Part shown: positions 45,979-54,800 of the stretch, in pieces
Position numbering within the stretch: position 1 is the stretch's first letter
Layout: every line of letters starts with the position of its first letter
Position numbers and translations under genes: made by a program
The notes under the pieces: model-generated
Databases searched by the model: none
Told to the model about the DNA's origin: nothing
Seen by the model: the letters and a program-made list of their open reading frames with translations, nothing else
IMG/VR virus record: IMGVR_UViG_3300036770_005214
Location: 1 to 64,000 of that record
From: a virus
Reading direction: 5' to 3' (one strand)
DNA length: 64,000 nucleotides

Positions 45979-48549
45979 ATGGCCCGACAAGGGACGCTCA
46001 CTCCGGCGGAGATCGCGCCTGCGATCCGCTACATGAAAGACCTCGGCGTGTCGGAGGTGGCGCGGAGTCGGCGGGGGTTCCTGCACCGCTTCATGGCGAT
46101 GGATGGAGACTGGGAGTCGCTTGGCACCGACCGGCACTCGGGCCAGGACTGGCAGGACCGGCAGCGGAACTTTGTGGCGCGTCACTGGACGCAGATCCGC
46201 GAACGCAAAGAGCCCCTGTGGACGACGCACAAGGGCGAGCGCATCCCGACGCGCCATCATCTCGCCTTGATCGCCTGGGCCTGGACGCCGGACATTGAGG
46301 CGTACCGCAAGTGGCTGAAGGGCTTGGAGGCGCAACCGAGCAAGGCGGAGCGCCTGATGGCTCCCGGCTACCGCTCGTGGGCCTGGACGCAACAAGACTG
46401 GCGCTCGGTCGTGAAGGGTCCGGGGGGCCGGCTCGACTGGTCGCGGCAGTGTGGCGCAGAGGGGACGCGGGACGCCTCGGGCAAGCCCGCCCTGTGCCTG
46501 CCGGTCGCGGTCATCGAAGAGTTGGTGAGCGAGGGCGAGTCGGGCCGGCGCATCCTCCGCCAGCAGGTCGAGAAGAAGGCCGCCGCCAAGAAGGGGCAAC
46601 GCGTCCCCTGGCATCCCCGCATCGCCGAACTGTGGAACCGCGTCGAGGCCGACACGGAGCCCGACCGGCTGGCCGCCAAGAAGCAGCCCGGCCTCCGGGT
46701 GCAGTCGCTCCTCTTCGACCGCGACGTGTTCACCAAGACGGACGCTCGCAAGTGGGTCAAGAGCCACGGGTTTGTGGACCTCGGCGTGGACGAGAAGCCG
46801 AACACATGGCGCTTTCGCCAGCATGAGCCCACCGAACACGAACGAGACAGCTTCCGCACCATCTACTTCCGCCCTGGAGTGCAAGCCGTGGTCGCTCGAC
46901 CTGATGTGGAACGGATGCAGACCTACCGCGACGTGGAAGGGATGACGGAGGAGTCGTCCCCGTACTGGGAGATGGGCTACGCGGCCCAGATGCCGACGGC
47001 AGAGCAGTCCGACTACATGGAAGCGCACCCAGCACTGTGGGATGCCTACATGGAGGGGCTGTCTGCCGGTCCGCAGATCTCGGTCATGCCCGAGCGCCCC
47101 ATCGGCTCCTACCCAGACGAGGACCGCATCATCACCGTGTTCGTCGAGCAGGATGCCGACGGCCGGTGGAGCGTCGTCGAGCAAGGCAACAAGGGCACCT
47201 CGCGCCTTCCGGTCCCGGTGCTGTGGGGCTACCAGAGCGAAGAAGAAGCCACCCGCGGGGGCCGTGACCACCTCGCCCAGATGGGCCAGCCCACCGAAGA
47301 GCGGTGCATGTGCGGGCGGACGCTCCACACCCCCCTGGCGCCTGTCGAGCGGCTAGACCGGGTGCGGCGCTCGCAGGTCGCCAAGCGGCGCGAGCAAGCC
47401 CAGGTGTTCTTCCTGATGGAGCCCAGCGCCCACACCCAATGGCTCGCGGGGCGTTCGGGCCTCTCGCCCGATGCGGTGCGGGAGTACGACGCCGCCCTCG
47501 TCCGCAGCGCCAAGACGGCGCAGACCTACACGGTCGGGATGCTCCAGGCCATGTTCACCGGCGGGGCGCTCCGCGTGACCCGGAGCGGGACCTCCCTCGT
47601 GCTGGACGGCAAGGTGCTGATGGCGCACGAGCAGGCTCGCGACGCGTTGGTGAGCCCCTTCGGTGCGCGGCCCAGCATCTTCACGCAGACCACCAAGATG
47701 AGTTGCCCTTCCTTCTCGCTCCCCGCAGGGCCCCCCAGCATCGGCGGCACCTGTGCGCTCGCGAACCACGCCCCCAACGGTCCGGGCGCTGAGGAGCTAC
47801 GAATCTGCTCCAACTGCTACGCGCTCAAGGGGAACTACATGCAGGCCGAAGTGATGGTCGGCCAACTGTTCCGCTTGGCGTGGGTCCACCGGCTCGTCAA
47901 GGGCGATCCCTCGGGGGCGATGTTCGCTCGCGAGATGACCACCGCCATGAACCTGCTCGCGGACCAGGGACCGTCCGAATCGAGCCTGCGGGCCCGTCCC
48001 AATCTGGAGTACGGCGTCATCCGTGCGGGCAAGCTCACCTACAACGCCGGGCGCAGTGCTCGCGTGCTGCCGGCCCATCCGCTCCTCTCCGGTGCGTCGA
48101 GCCAGGAAGGCTTCGACGAGCTTCCCGATGGGACCGTGGCGGGCTACTTCCGCGGGCACGACTCCGGGGACTTCTCGGTGCTCACGGGCGATGACTCGCT
48201 CGGCTACGTCCGAGGCTGGCAGCAGGTCATCGCGGCCTTCCCGCATGTCCACTTCTGGTTTCCAACGCGGCTGTGGAGGATGAAGGGGGGAGCGACGCGG
48301 AACGCGCTCGACAACTTGGCGACCGAGCCGAACCTCGCCCTTCGCCCGAGCGCCCTGTACGTCAACGACCCGCCGCCCATACAGAACGGGTGGGCGGTTG
48401 GCACCACGGCGAACACGCCGAACGCGGACGTCCCCGAGGAGGTTTGGCGTTGCCCGGTGCAAGACGAGGACAAGTCGTCGTGCGCCTCGACTCGGTGTAG
48501 GACGTGCTGGCTGCGCAAGTCGGTCGGCGTGACCTACGGAAAGCACTAG
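45979..48549 (+). CDS. GP88-family protein with long N-terminal extension
   Basis: 856 residues from ATG at 45979 (GGGAAGG upstream; a longer frame from 45877 overlaps the previous gene and is rejected). The last ~330 residues match the phage gene-product-88 family. They contain Cys-Ser-Asn-Cys-Tyr-Ala-Leu-Lys-Gly-Asn-Tyr, His-Asp-Ser-Gly-Asp-Phe, Trp-Phe-Pro-Thr-Arg, and the closing Cys-Pro-Val...Cys-Ala-Ser-Thr-Arg-Cys-Arg-Thr-Cys-Trp-Leu-Arg-Lys cluster, probably a metal or Fe-S site. GP88 proteins have no known activity and are usually much shorter. The N-terminal ~500 residues are unknown, with basic helical segments. The conserved cysteines argue for an enzyme. Confidence 0.75.
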   Translation: MARQGTLTPAEIAPAIRYMKDLGVSEVARSRRGFLHRFMAMDGDWESLGTDRHSGQDWQDRQRNFVARHWTQIRERKEPLWTTHKGERIPTRHHLALIAWAWTPDIEAYRKWLKGLEAQPSKAERLMAPGYRSWAWTQQDWRSVVKGPGGRLDWSRQCGAEGTRDASGKPALCLPVAVIEELVSEGESGRRILRQQVEKKAAAKKGQRVPWHPRIAELWNRVEADTEPDRLAAKKQPGLRVQSLLFDRDVFTKTDARKWVKSHGFVDLGVDEKPNTWRFRQHEPTEHERDSFRTIYFRPGVQAVVARPDVERMQTYRDVEGMTEESSPYWEMGYAAQMPTAEQSDYMEAHPALWDAYMEGLSAGPQISVMPERPIGSYPDEDRIITVFVEQDADGRWSVVEQGNKGTSRLPVPVLWGYQSEEEATRGGRDHLAQMGQPTEERCMCGRTLHTPLAPVERLDRVRRSQVAKRREQAQVFFLMEPSAHTQWLAGRSGLSPDAVREYDAALVRSAKTAQTYTVGMLQAMFTGGALRVTRSGTSLVLDGKVLMAHEQARDALVSPFGARPSIFTQTTKMSCPSFSLPAGPPSIGGTCALANHAPNGPGAEELRICSNCYALKGNYMQAEVMVGQLFRLAWVHRLVKGDPSGAMFAREMTTAMNLLADQGPSESSLRARPNLEYGVIRAGKLTYNAGRSARVLPAHPLLSGASSQEGFDELPDGTVAGYFRGHDSGDFSVLTGDDSLGYVRGWQQVIAAFPHVHFWFPTRLWRMKGGATRNALDNLATEPNLALRPSALYVNDPPPIQNGWAVGTTANTPNADVPEEVWRCPVQDEDKSSCASTRCRTCWLRKSVGVTYGKH

Positions 48550-48565
48550 CAGCAGGAAGGATGGC

Positions 48566-49012
48566 ATGACGACGAAAGAGATTGAGTACGAGAAGACCGA
48601 AGACGGGTTCGACGTGTTGGACCGGGCTGAAGTCTACGCGAGCCGCCCGTATGCGGGGGACAGCTACACCCAGTTCCGGGTGCCGCTGACTCACCAGCCG
48701 GTGCGCGTCGAGGTCAAGTATGAGGGCGAGACGGGCGTTGGCATCCGTAGCGCCTGGAGCATCGGCAACGACCGCAACGTCCTGATGAACGGGCGCCCGG
48801 TCGTCGTGCCCGACGACGCGACCAAGCGCGACTACCCGCTGCTCACGCCCACCCATTCCTGGTGGTGCAAGGATGCGGGAGCGGTCAACGTGCGCTATCT
48901 CGGCGTCGAGACCGACCTGCCCCCCGGCTTGCTCCCCGCGCCCGTCGGAAAGGGCTACATCGACCAGTATTGCAAGATGACCGTCCTGCTGGTTGGTCAG
49001 CGGCGCAGTTGA
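48566..49012 (+). CDS. Hypothetical protein
   Basis: 148 residues from ATG at 48566, with AGGAAGGATGG upstream. It is compact and beta-rich, with Arg-Val-Glu-Val-Lys-Tyr-Glu-Gly-Glu-Thr near residue 45 and His-Ser-Trp-Trp-Cys-Lys-Asp near residue 95. No family is recognised. It sits 16 nt after the GP88-like gene in the same transcription unit. Confidence 0.65.
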   Translation: MTTKEIEYEKTEDGFDVLDRAEVYASRPYAGDSYTQFRVPLTHQPVRVEVKYEGETGVGIRSAWSIGNDRNVLMNGRPVVVPDDATKRDYPLLTPTHSWWCKDAGAVNVRYLGVETDLPPGLLPAPVGKGYIDQYCKMTVLLVGQRRS

Positions 49013-49037
49013 CCGCGTGAACCCTCGGGGCTACCAT
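49009..49037 (+). promoter_or_regulatory. Spacer-palindrome promoter
   Basis: TTGACC, 17 nt ending AACCC-TCG-GGGC, TACCAT, overlapping the stop of the preceding gene and 20 nt before the small membrane peptide start. Confidence 0.7.
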
Positions 49038-49057
49038 GCGTGCCCTGGGGGTTTGGG

Positions 49058-49156
49058 ATGAGGAGCGGGGAGTTCTGGATTATGGCGATCGCCTCGATGC
49101 TCGGGGCGGGCCTCGGCGTGTACGTCTCGACGGCGCTGACGCAGGTGGCCCGATGA
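49058..49156 (+). CDS. Very small membrane peptide
   Basis: 32 residues from ATG at 49058. After Met-Arg-Ser-Gly-Glu comes a hydrophobic span (Phe-Trp-Ile-Met-Ala-Ile-Ala-Ser-Met-Leu-Gly-Ala-Gly-Leu-Gly-Val-Tyr-Val) and a polar end. Its TGA overlaps the ATG of the next gene (ATGA), as elsewhere in this operon. Together with the 30-residue peptide at 24949-25041 it is one of two tiny single-span peptides coupled to other genes. A competing longer frame from 49036 lacks structure. Confidence 0.45.
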   Translation: MRSGEFWIMAIASMLGAGLGVYVSTALTQVAR

Positions 49157-49344
49157 CGTGGGACACCGTTCACGACATTCTGGTCGAGGCCGAGTTGCGG
49201 CGTCAGGCACAAGAGGCGCGGGCTCGGGGCGACGTCTGCCCGGTGTGTCGCGGTGCGAGTCGCGCCGGCTTGCTTTGCGGTGAATGTGCAGCCGCGAAGC
49301 GCGCTCCGTACCGGCCGGTCGACTACGACGAGGATCGGGTGTAG
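49153..49344 (+). CDS. Zinc-ribbon small protein
   Basis: 63 residues from ATG at 49153. Helical start (Asp-Ile-Leu-Val-Glu-Ala-Glu-Leu-Arg-Arg-Gln-Ala-Gln-Glu), then Cys-Pro-Val-Cys-Arg-Gly and Leu-Leu-Cys-Gly-Glu-Cys-Ala, a compact four-Cys zinc site. The role is probably protein or nucleic-acid binding. It is coupled to the small membrane peptide upstream. Confidence 0.58.
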   Translation: MTWDTVHDILVEAELRRQAQEARARGDVCPVCRGASRAGLLCGECAAAKRAPYRPVDYDEDRV

Positions 49345-49352
49345 CCACGCCC

Positions 49353-49381
49353 TTGCGCTCCGGTGCCCTCCGGGCTACGAC
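49353..49381 (+). promoter_or_regulatory. Spacer-palindrome promoter
   Basis: TTGCGC, 17 nt ending TGCCC-TCC-GGGC, TACGAC, 20 nt before the ATG at 49402. One of the best family members. Confidence 0.75.
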
Positions 49382-49401
49382 GGACGAGGAAGGATGGAAC
49401 C

Positions 49402-49809
49402 ATGAACGAAGCACCGGAGCCGGCCGGATCGGTCGTGCTCGACCTGCACATACCACCGAGTACGCGGGATGACATTCGCGAGCGGCTGACCGAGATTGTT
49501 GGTCCGCTCACGTTTCCCTCCTTGTCGGTCCGCGAGCGCATCCGGGAGGTCCTGCACGCCGAGCGGGTCATCGTCCCCGTGTTCGCGCAGAGCCAGCACA
49601 CCATCGGGTTCTCGATCCCGTCCTACGACTACCACGCCCTCACGGCGCGGCTGATCTCGGACTACCGGCGTGACCCGCTGGGGGGATCGAACCCGCAGGT
49701 AGTGTCGGTAGATGGTCAGGGGTCTTGGACCATCTACCAGACCTTCCAATCGGCTCCCGATGAGGAGGGCCGGCAAATGTACTCCCTTTACGCTGAACGA
49801 GGTGCCTGA
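49402..49809 (+). CDS. Hypothetical protein
   Basis: 135 residues from ATG at 49402, with GAGGAAGGATGG upstream. Alpha/beta with Val-Leu-Asp-Leu-His-Ile-Pro-Pro-Ser-Thr-Arg-Asp-Asp-Ile-Arg-Glu-Arg at the start and a beta-rich second half. No family is recognised. Its stop overlaps the start of the Rad50-like gene (TGATG), so it may be a small partner of that ATPase. Confidence 0.62.
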   Translation: MNEAPEPAGSVVLDLHIPPSTRDDIRERLTEIVGPLTFPSLSVRERIREVLHAERVIVPVFAQSQHTIGFSIPSYDYHALTARLISDYRRDPLGGSNPQVVSVDGQGSWTIYQTFQSAPDEEGRQMYSLYAERGA

Positions 49810-51743
49810 TGCTTCACTTCACAGAGTTGTCGACGACGGTTGGATGGAAGCCGGGGCGGTGGCAGGCCGTTCCGCTGGGTCCGCGGGTGGTGGTGATCGG
49901 CAAGAACACGGCCGGCAAGTCTCGGCTGATCACTGCCCTCTCGCTGCTCGTCTCGGGCAAGGCACCGGGTGAGGTGTTCGGAAAGGAGGCCGAGGTCGCG
50001 CTGAGCAGTGACCTCGCCATGCTCTACCCGACCGACGACACCGAGACCTGGGGCCGCACGAGCGACGGGCGCCGCTTGCAGCCGACCAAGGGAGGCTCCC
50101 CCTGGGTGCATCCCATCCGCCACATCACGGGCTCGCTGCGCAAGCCGAGCATCGCGGACACGTTCCTGGGCCAGTTTATCATCGACCCGAAGGCGGACGT
50201 CAGCGCGTTGATCCCGTCCTTCTATGCGGACGAGGCGAAGGCGAACAGCAGCCGCCCGAAGGTGCCGAGCACGGTCAACGAACTTCTCTCCGCCCTCTCT
50301 TCCGCGTCCGAGCACATCCGGGGGCTGAATCAGGCGGTGAAGCAGGCCGAAGACGGCCTCTCCAACAACAACGCCATCGCGGACGTATCAAACGACCAGA
50401 TCTCCGCCGCCGCAGCCCTCGTGCAAGCCCTGGAGCACGACCTAAGCACGGTGCAGCAGCGGACCGCCCTCGCGTCGACCCGCGAGCAGGCGATGCAGGC
50501 GAAGCAGCAGCGGGACAACCGCCTCGCCGAGATCGCCGAGCAGACCGCCCAGATGGAGCCGATGCTCGCGCAGTACGACGCGGAGATCGGTCGCGTCGAG
50601 GCGATGCGCCCGAGCTACGTCGATGCCGTCCGTCAGGCGGAGGTCGGGGCCAACGGCGACCTGTGGCGGGCCATGGCGGCGCTCGACGCGAACAACCCGC
50701 ACTCGCAAGGGTGCCCGGCCTGCGCGAGCAAGATCGATCGAAACGCGTGGCGGAACTGGGTCCAGTACAACGCCGAGCAGGCCGAGAACGCCGTCGTCAA
50801 CGCCCGCCGGGCGCTCTCCGACCTCGACGCCTACCTCGCCCAAGGCAAGACGGGCCGCAGCACGATTGGCGCCAAGTATGACGGGCTGAAGCGAGAGGAG
50901 ACCTGGATCGCCGGGCAGCCCCCGATTGTCATCCCCGAGGTCGGCAACGTGCCCGAGCGTGCGGAGGACGTGGAGAAGCTGCGGGCCGACCTCGCGCAGG
51001 CGAAGCGGGTCCACGCTGACCTCCTCAAGCAGAAGGGAGCGGCCGATCAGGTCGCGACACTCCGCGCTCGCTTGGTCCGCGCCGAGACGGACAGCGTGTG
51101 GTGGAAGGCGTGGCGGGACGCGCTCAACAGCGCCCATGGCATCCTCTTGTCGCGGGGCGTGGCCTCCTTCGAGCAACACGTCCAGCGGTACATGCCGACG
51201 CAGTACACCTTTCGCCTCATCTTGGAGAAGCCGCAGGGCGCTGCGACCTTCCGCTTCGGGCTCGAAACGGACGGCGATAAGCACATCATCGTGTCGGGTG
51301 CGCAGCGGGCGTTGATCTTGTTCGCCCTCGCGGCCACCTGCCTCGACCGCTTGCCCCCCGAGGACCGCCCGCAGATGCCCGTGCTGATGCTCGACGAAGA
51401 GCGGGCGATCGACGGCGAGCACCTGACCATGCTCATGCAGGCGCTCTCCGCCGCCCCCTATCAGGTGGTCGTGACGAGCATCGTGGGCCCGGTCAAGGCG
51501 GTGGACGGCTGGCAGGTGCTCGACCTGTCGACCGTCTCTCCCACGGGCGACGTGGCGCTCACCAGCGAGGTCAAGAAGACCCGCAAGCCGAGCACGCGGA
51601 AGAAGGCCGATGCCCTCGTGACCGCGGACCCGTACTTCGACGCCGGGCTCCCGCTCGCCTCCGGGGGCGTAGCCGCGCCATCCGACACCGTTCCGGCCGT
51701 CTCCGATGGCGAGTTGGACTCACTGATGCCGCGGCTTGTGTAG
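49809..51743 (+). CDS. Rad50/SMC-like ATPase
   Basis: 644 residues, ATG at 49809 overlapping the upstream stop. Walker A Gly-Lys-Asn-Thr-Ala-Gly-Lys-Ser (31-38), a first long coiled coil (about 165-265), Cys-Pro-Ala-Cys at about 302-305 (a zinc-hook motif), a second coiled coil (about 310-425), the ABC signature Val-Ser-Gly-Ala-Gln-Arg-Ala and Walker B Val-Leu-Met-Leu-Asp-Glu-Glu (near 520). This is the layout of the phage gp46/Rad50 class, which holds and processes DNA ends with a nuclease subunit. No Mre11-like nuclease gene is in the window; the Cas4-like nuclease could substitute (inference). The last ~80 residues are an acidic, unstructured tail. Confidence 0.82.
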   Translation: MLHFTELSTTVGWKPGRWQAVPLGPRVVVIGKNTAGKSRLITALSLLVSGKAPGEVFGKEAEVALSSDLAMLYPTDDTETWGRTSDGRRLQPTKGGSPWVHPIRHITGSLRKPSIADTFLGQFIIDPKADVSALIPSFYADEAKANSSRPKVPSTVNELLSALSSASEHIRGLNQAVKQAEDGLSNNNAIADVSNDQISAAAALVQALEHDLSTVQQRTALASTREQAMQAKQQRDNRLAEIAEQTAQMEPMLAQYDAEIGRVEAMRPSYVDAVRQAEVGANGDLWRAMAALDANNPHSQGCPACASKIDRNAWRNWVQYNAEQAENAVVNARRALSDLDAYLAQGKTGRSTIGAKYDGLKREETWIAGQPPIVIPEVGNVPERAEDVEKLRADLAQAKRVHADLLKQKGAADQVATLRARLVRAETDSVWWKAWRDALNSAHGILLSRGVASFEQHVQRYMPTQYTFRLILEKPQGAATFRFGLETDGDKHIIVSGAQRALILFALAATCLDRLPPEDRPQMPVLMLDEERAIDGEHLTMLMQALSAAPYQVVVTSIVGPVKAVDGWQVLDLSTVSPTGDVALTSEVKKTRKPSTRKKADALVTADPYFDAGLPLASGGVAAPSDTVPAVSDGELDSLMPRLV

Positions 51744-51751
51744 CGGTCGGG

Positions 51752-51780
51752 TGGACACACGCCGCCGCTCCCGGTAGGAA
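51752..51780 (+). promoter_or_regulatory. Possible promoter, beta-solenoid gene
   Basis: TGGACA, 17 nt, TAGGAA. The spacer lacks the GCCC/GGGC repeat, so it does not belong to the main family. A TATAAG nearby (51789) has no matching -35. Confidence 0.3.
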
Positions 51781-51803
51781 GGAAGGGGTATAAGGGGTCG
51801 AAA

Positions 51804-54800
51804 ATGAGCTACGCGGACGCACAACGCCGGAAGCACGCCTACCTGTCGTGGATGCTCCGCACAGGTCCCACCCAAGACCCCAAGCGGATGCCGAATCCGA
51901 AGTCCCTCTCTGCACCCTCCAGTCTCATCTGGACTGTCTTGAAGCGGGATGGGAAGTACCTCCCCTATGTGTCCAATGGGCATGTGCTCTTTCCCGGGAT
52001 CTACGACAAGGTGAAGGACGGTGCAAGTAAGCACTTGCACTACCCGAACGAGCAAGACCTCTACCGCCAACTGCACGAGATGGGTGAGGCGCGAAAACTG
52101 CCAGAATGGGCAGGGGAAGACTGGCACTACGTCTCTTCGGGAACAGTGGAGAGCTTGATCCGCGCCGCCGGGGAGGACGCAAACGTCCTTTCCAACCCGA
52201 ACATGGAAGCCCTGTTTCCGGTCCGACTTCGGGACACCGCGAACGGCAAGGAGATGGAGTTCGTTTGGCCGGTCGAGGTCTACGGAAGCCGGCCGGTGTC
52301 TGCTCTTCTGCGCCCCTACGCCGAGATGGTCACCCCCGTTCTGGGGAAGGTCACCAAAGCCTACCTCCCGCGCGGGGGCAGGTCCCCCTTCCGCTTCGAG
52401 AACGATGATGGCGAGGTGTTCCTTGTCATGCCCGCCAACCTTCCCATGACAGAAGAGGAGAGGGAAGCCAAGCGGCAAGTAGAGGAAGAAGAGAACCGCA
52501 AGCGCATGGAGCGTGCTGCCGAGGAGAAGCGGCAAGAAAAGGAGAGGAAGCGGCAGGAAGAGGAGAAGAAGGCCAAGCTCGAAGACACGGACGGCTACGC
52601 GGACCAGTTCGGCAAGCTACGCCGTGGGACCATCGTGAAGTCCCTGCTGGGAAAGATCCGAACCAACACCTTCGGGATCCTCTCTCTCCGAGATCTCATC
52701 CGCAAGCTGGTCAAGGAAGGCTACAGGGTCAAGGTCATCTCGGGAGATCGGGTCATCTCCAACGGTGAGGGTTTCTGGTGGGAGAAGGACCTGGGCAAGA
52801 TTTCCCTCGACTACGCCGAATGGTTGATCGAGAAAGGATACGGTCCTGCGCAGTCCGAACCCGAGCCCACCCCGAGCGACCTCCCTTCGCTGTCTCCCGA
52901 AGAAGAGGCACACTTGTTTGGCGAGGCCCCTGTTGAACCCGCACCAGCGGTCCCGCTCCCGGTGCAGTCGATCTCCCCGGTGACAAAGCACGTCAACGGC
53001 TTTCTCGCCTTCCTGGCGGCGCAGGGCATCTCCTACCCCTATGCGGCGTCCCTGTTGGCGGCGTCCAGTTGGTACAGCACGCACCGCGACCATCACCACC
53101 TTCCGATCGGCCCTTTCGATCCGCTCCCGCCCTTCAACCCCGAGATTGCCGAGCACCGCAAGCTGTCCCAGAAAGGGGTGGAGTATCAGATCGGGAAGTC
53201 CCCGATGTTGTTCCAGGGCTTCGACGGTCAACGCAAGGTCGCGCTCCTCCGAGAGCTAGGCGACCTCGCGCAAGTGGTCGCCTACGGAATCAACCTAAAG
53301 GTCCCTCTGACCGGCGCCTGCCTCGTCGTGGGGCTTGTGCCTCTCCTAGAGGACCGTTGGGCTGCGGCCGGCTATTCGGAGGGCGACGTCGAGTTGTCCG
53401 AGGCCGCCGTCCGCGAGTACCCCTGGCTCTGGAAGCACCTCAAGAAGCGCCTCACCACAGCACCCGTCACCGAGCCCAGCGTGGGCCCGATCGATATGCC
53501 CGATATGCCGGCGGGCACCACGGCCCCCGAAGAGCCCATGGGGCAACTCTACGAACCCGAGCCCTACTACACGGACACGCCCGAGCCCGAACCGGAGCCC
53601 GAACCGGAGCCCGAGCCGGAACCGGAGCCCGAGCCGGAGCCCGGGCCTCCCCGCATCTCCAATGAAGCAGTGTACCACGCCGGAGTTAAGCCGCTGACTC
53701 CGACCCAGCAGCCGGGTGTAGCACTTGCGTCGGACGGAAGCGTCGTCACGCTCACAAACGAGTACGTCAGGCAGCAGCGGGCGACCATGCAGCCGCCTCC
53801 TGGGGAAGCGAACGTACTGAAGCAGCACATCCGCTACAATCCTCCTTACGATGACCCGCAGGTCATCGACAACGCCAGGGTGACGGGCAAAGCCCAGGTC
53901 TCTGACCACGCCACGATCTCCGGGAACGCCCAAGTGTGGGACATCGCGAGCGTGCGAGGTCGGGCGACGGTGACCGACAACGCCAAGGTCTTTGGGGGCG
54001 CCAAGGTGTTCGGCAAAGCCACCATCTCTGGCAACGCTGTCGTCACCGACAGCGCCGAGGTCTGGGACAACGCCGTCGTGACCGAGGATGCCCACATCAT
54101 CGGCAACGCCAAGGTGTTCGGGGACGCGCATATCAGTGGAAAGGCCACGCTGGTCGGCGGTCGGGTGACCGGTAACGCTCGGATCGGCGGGGATGCGCAA
54201 ATCCTCGGGGGCCTTTGGGATGGCTCGGAAGGGGAGATCACCACGGGGATGTGGCACTCGCCGCCCAAGCCCGCCTCTGATGCGCCTCGCAGCGTCGCCC
54301 AACAAGCGGTGGAAGACCTGATCGAAGGCGTCCGCCGAATCGTCGGCGACTACCAGACGACCGGTAAAAGGGAGATTGGGCGGTTCAACAATGAGCTAGT
54401 CCGCCTCGAATGGCGGCGTCTCCGCCCGGGGCAGAAGGCGCGTAGCTACGATCCGCCTGTACCCTATGTCACCTTTGTTATCGGCTGTGACTCCAAGCCG
54501 ATGACGCGGAATGGGGCGTTTCCGAGTTGGAAGCAAGGGGAGGAGCCGGTTGGCAAGCTCTCGGTCGGCGCCAGTGCTCCTTCCGGCTCGTGGGGTCTTC
54601 TGGGGCCGCCCTCACAGATGTCGCCTTACGTCACCCCGGACGGCGGGATGGCGGGACTAAAGCAAGCGATCGACCACATCTTCAAGTGGTTTGAGAGGAA
54701 CAAGAAGGCACTCATCGGTGACTCGCCTCTGCCTGCCCCTTCGGCCCCCGCCGACCCCAACCGCAGCGTTGCTCGGCAGGCGGCTGACGACCTGATCGAA

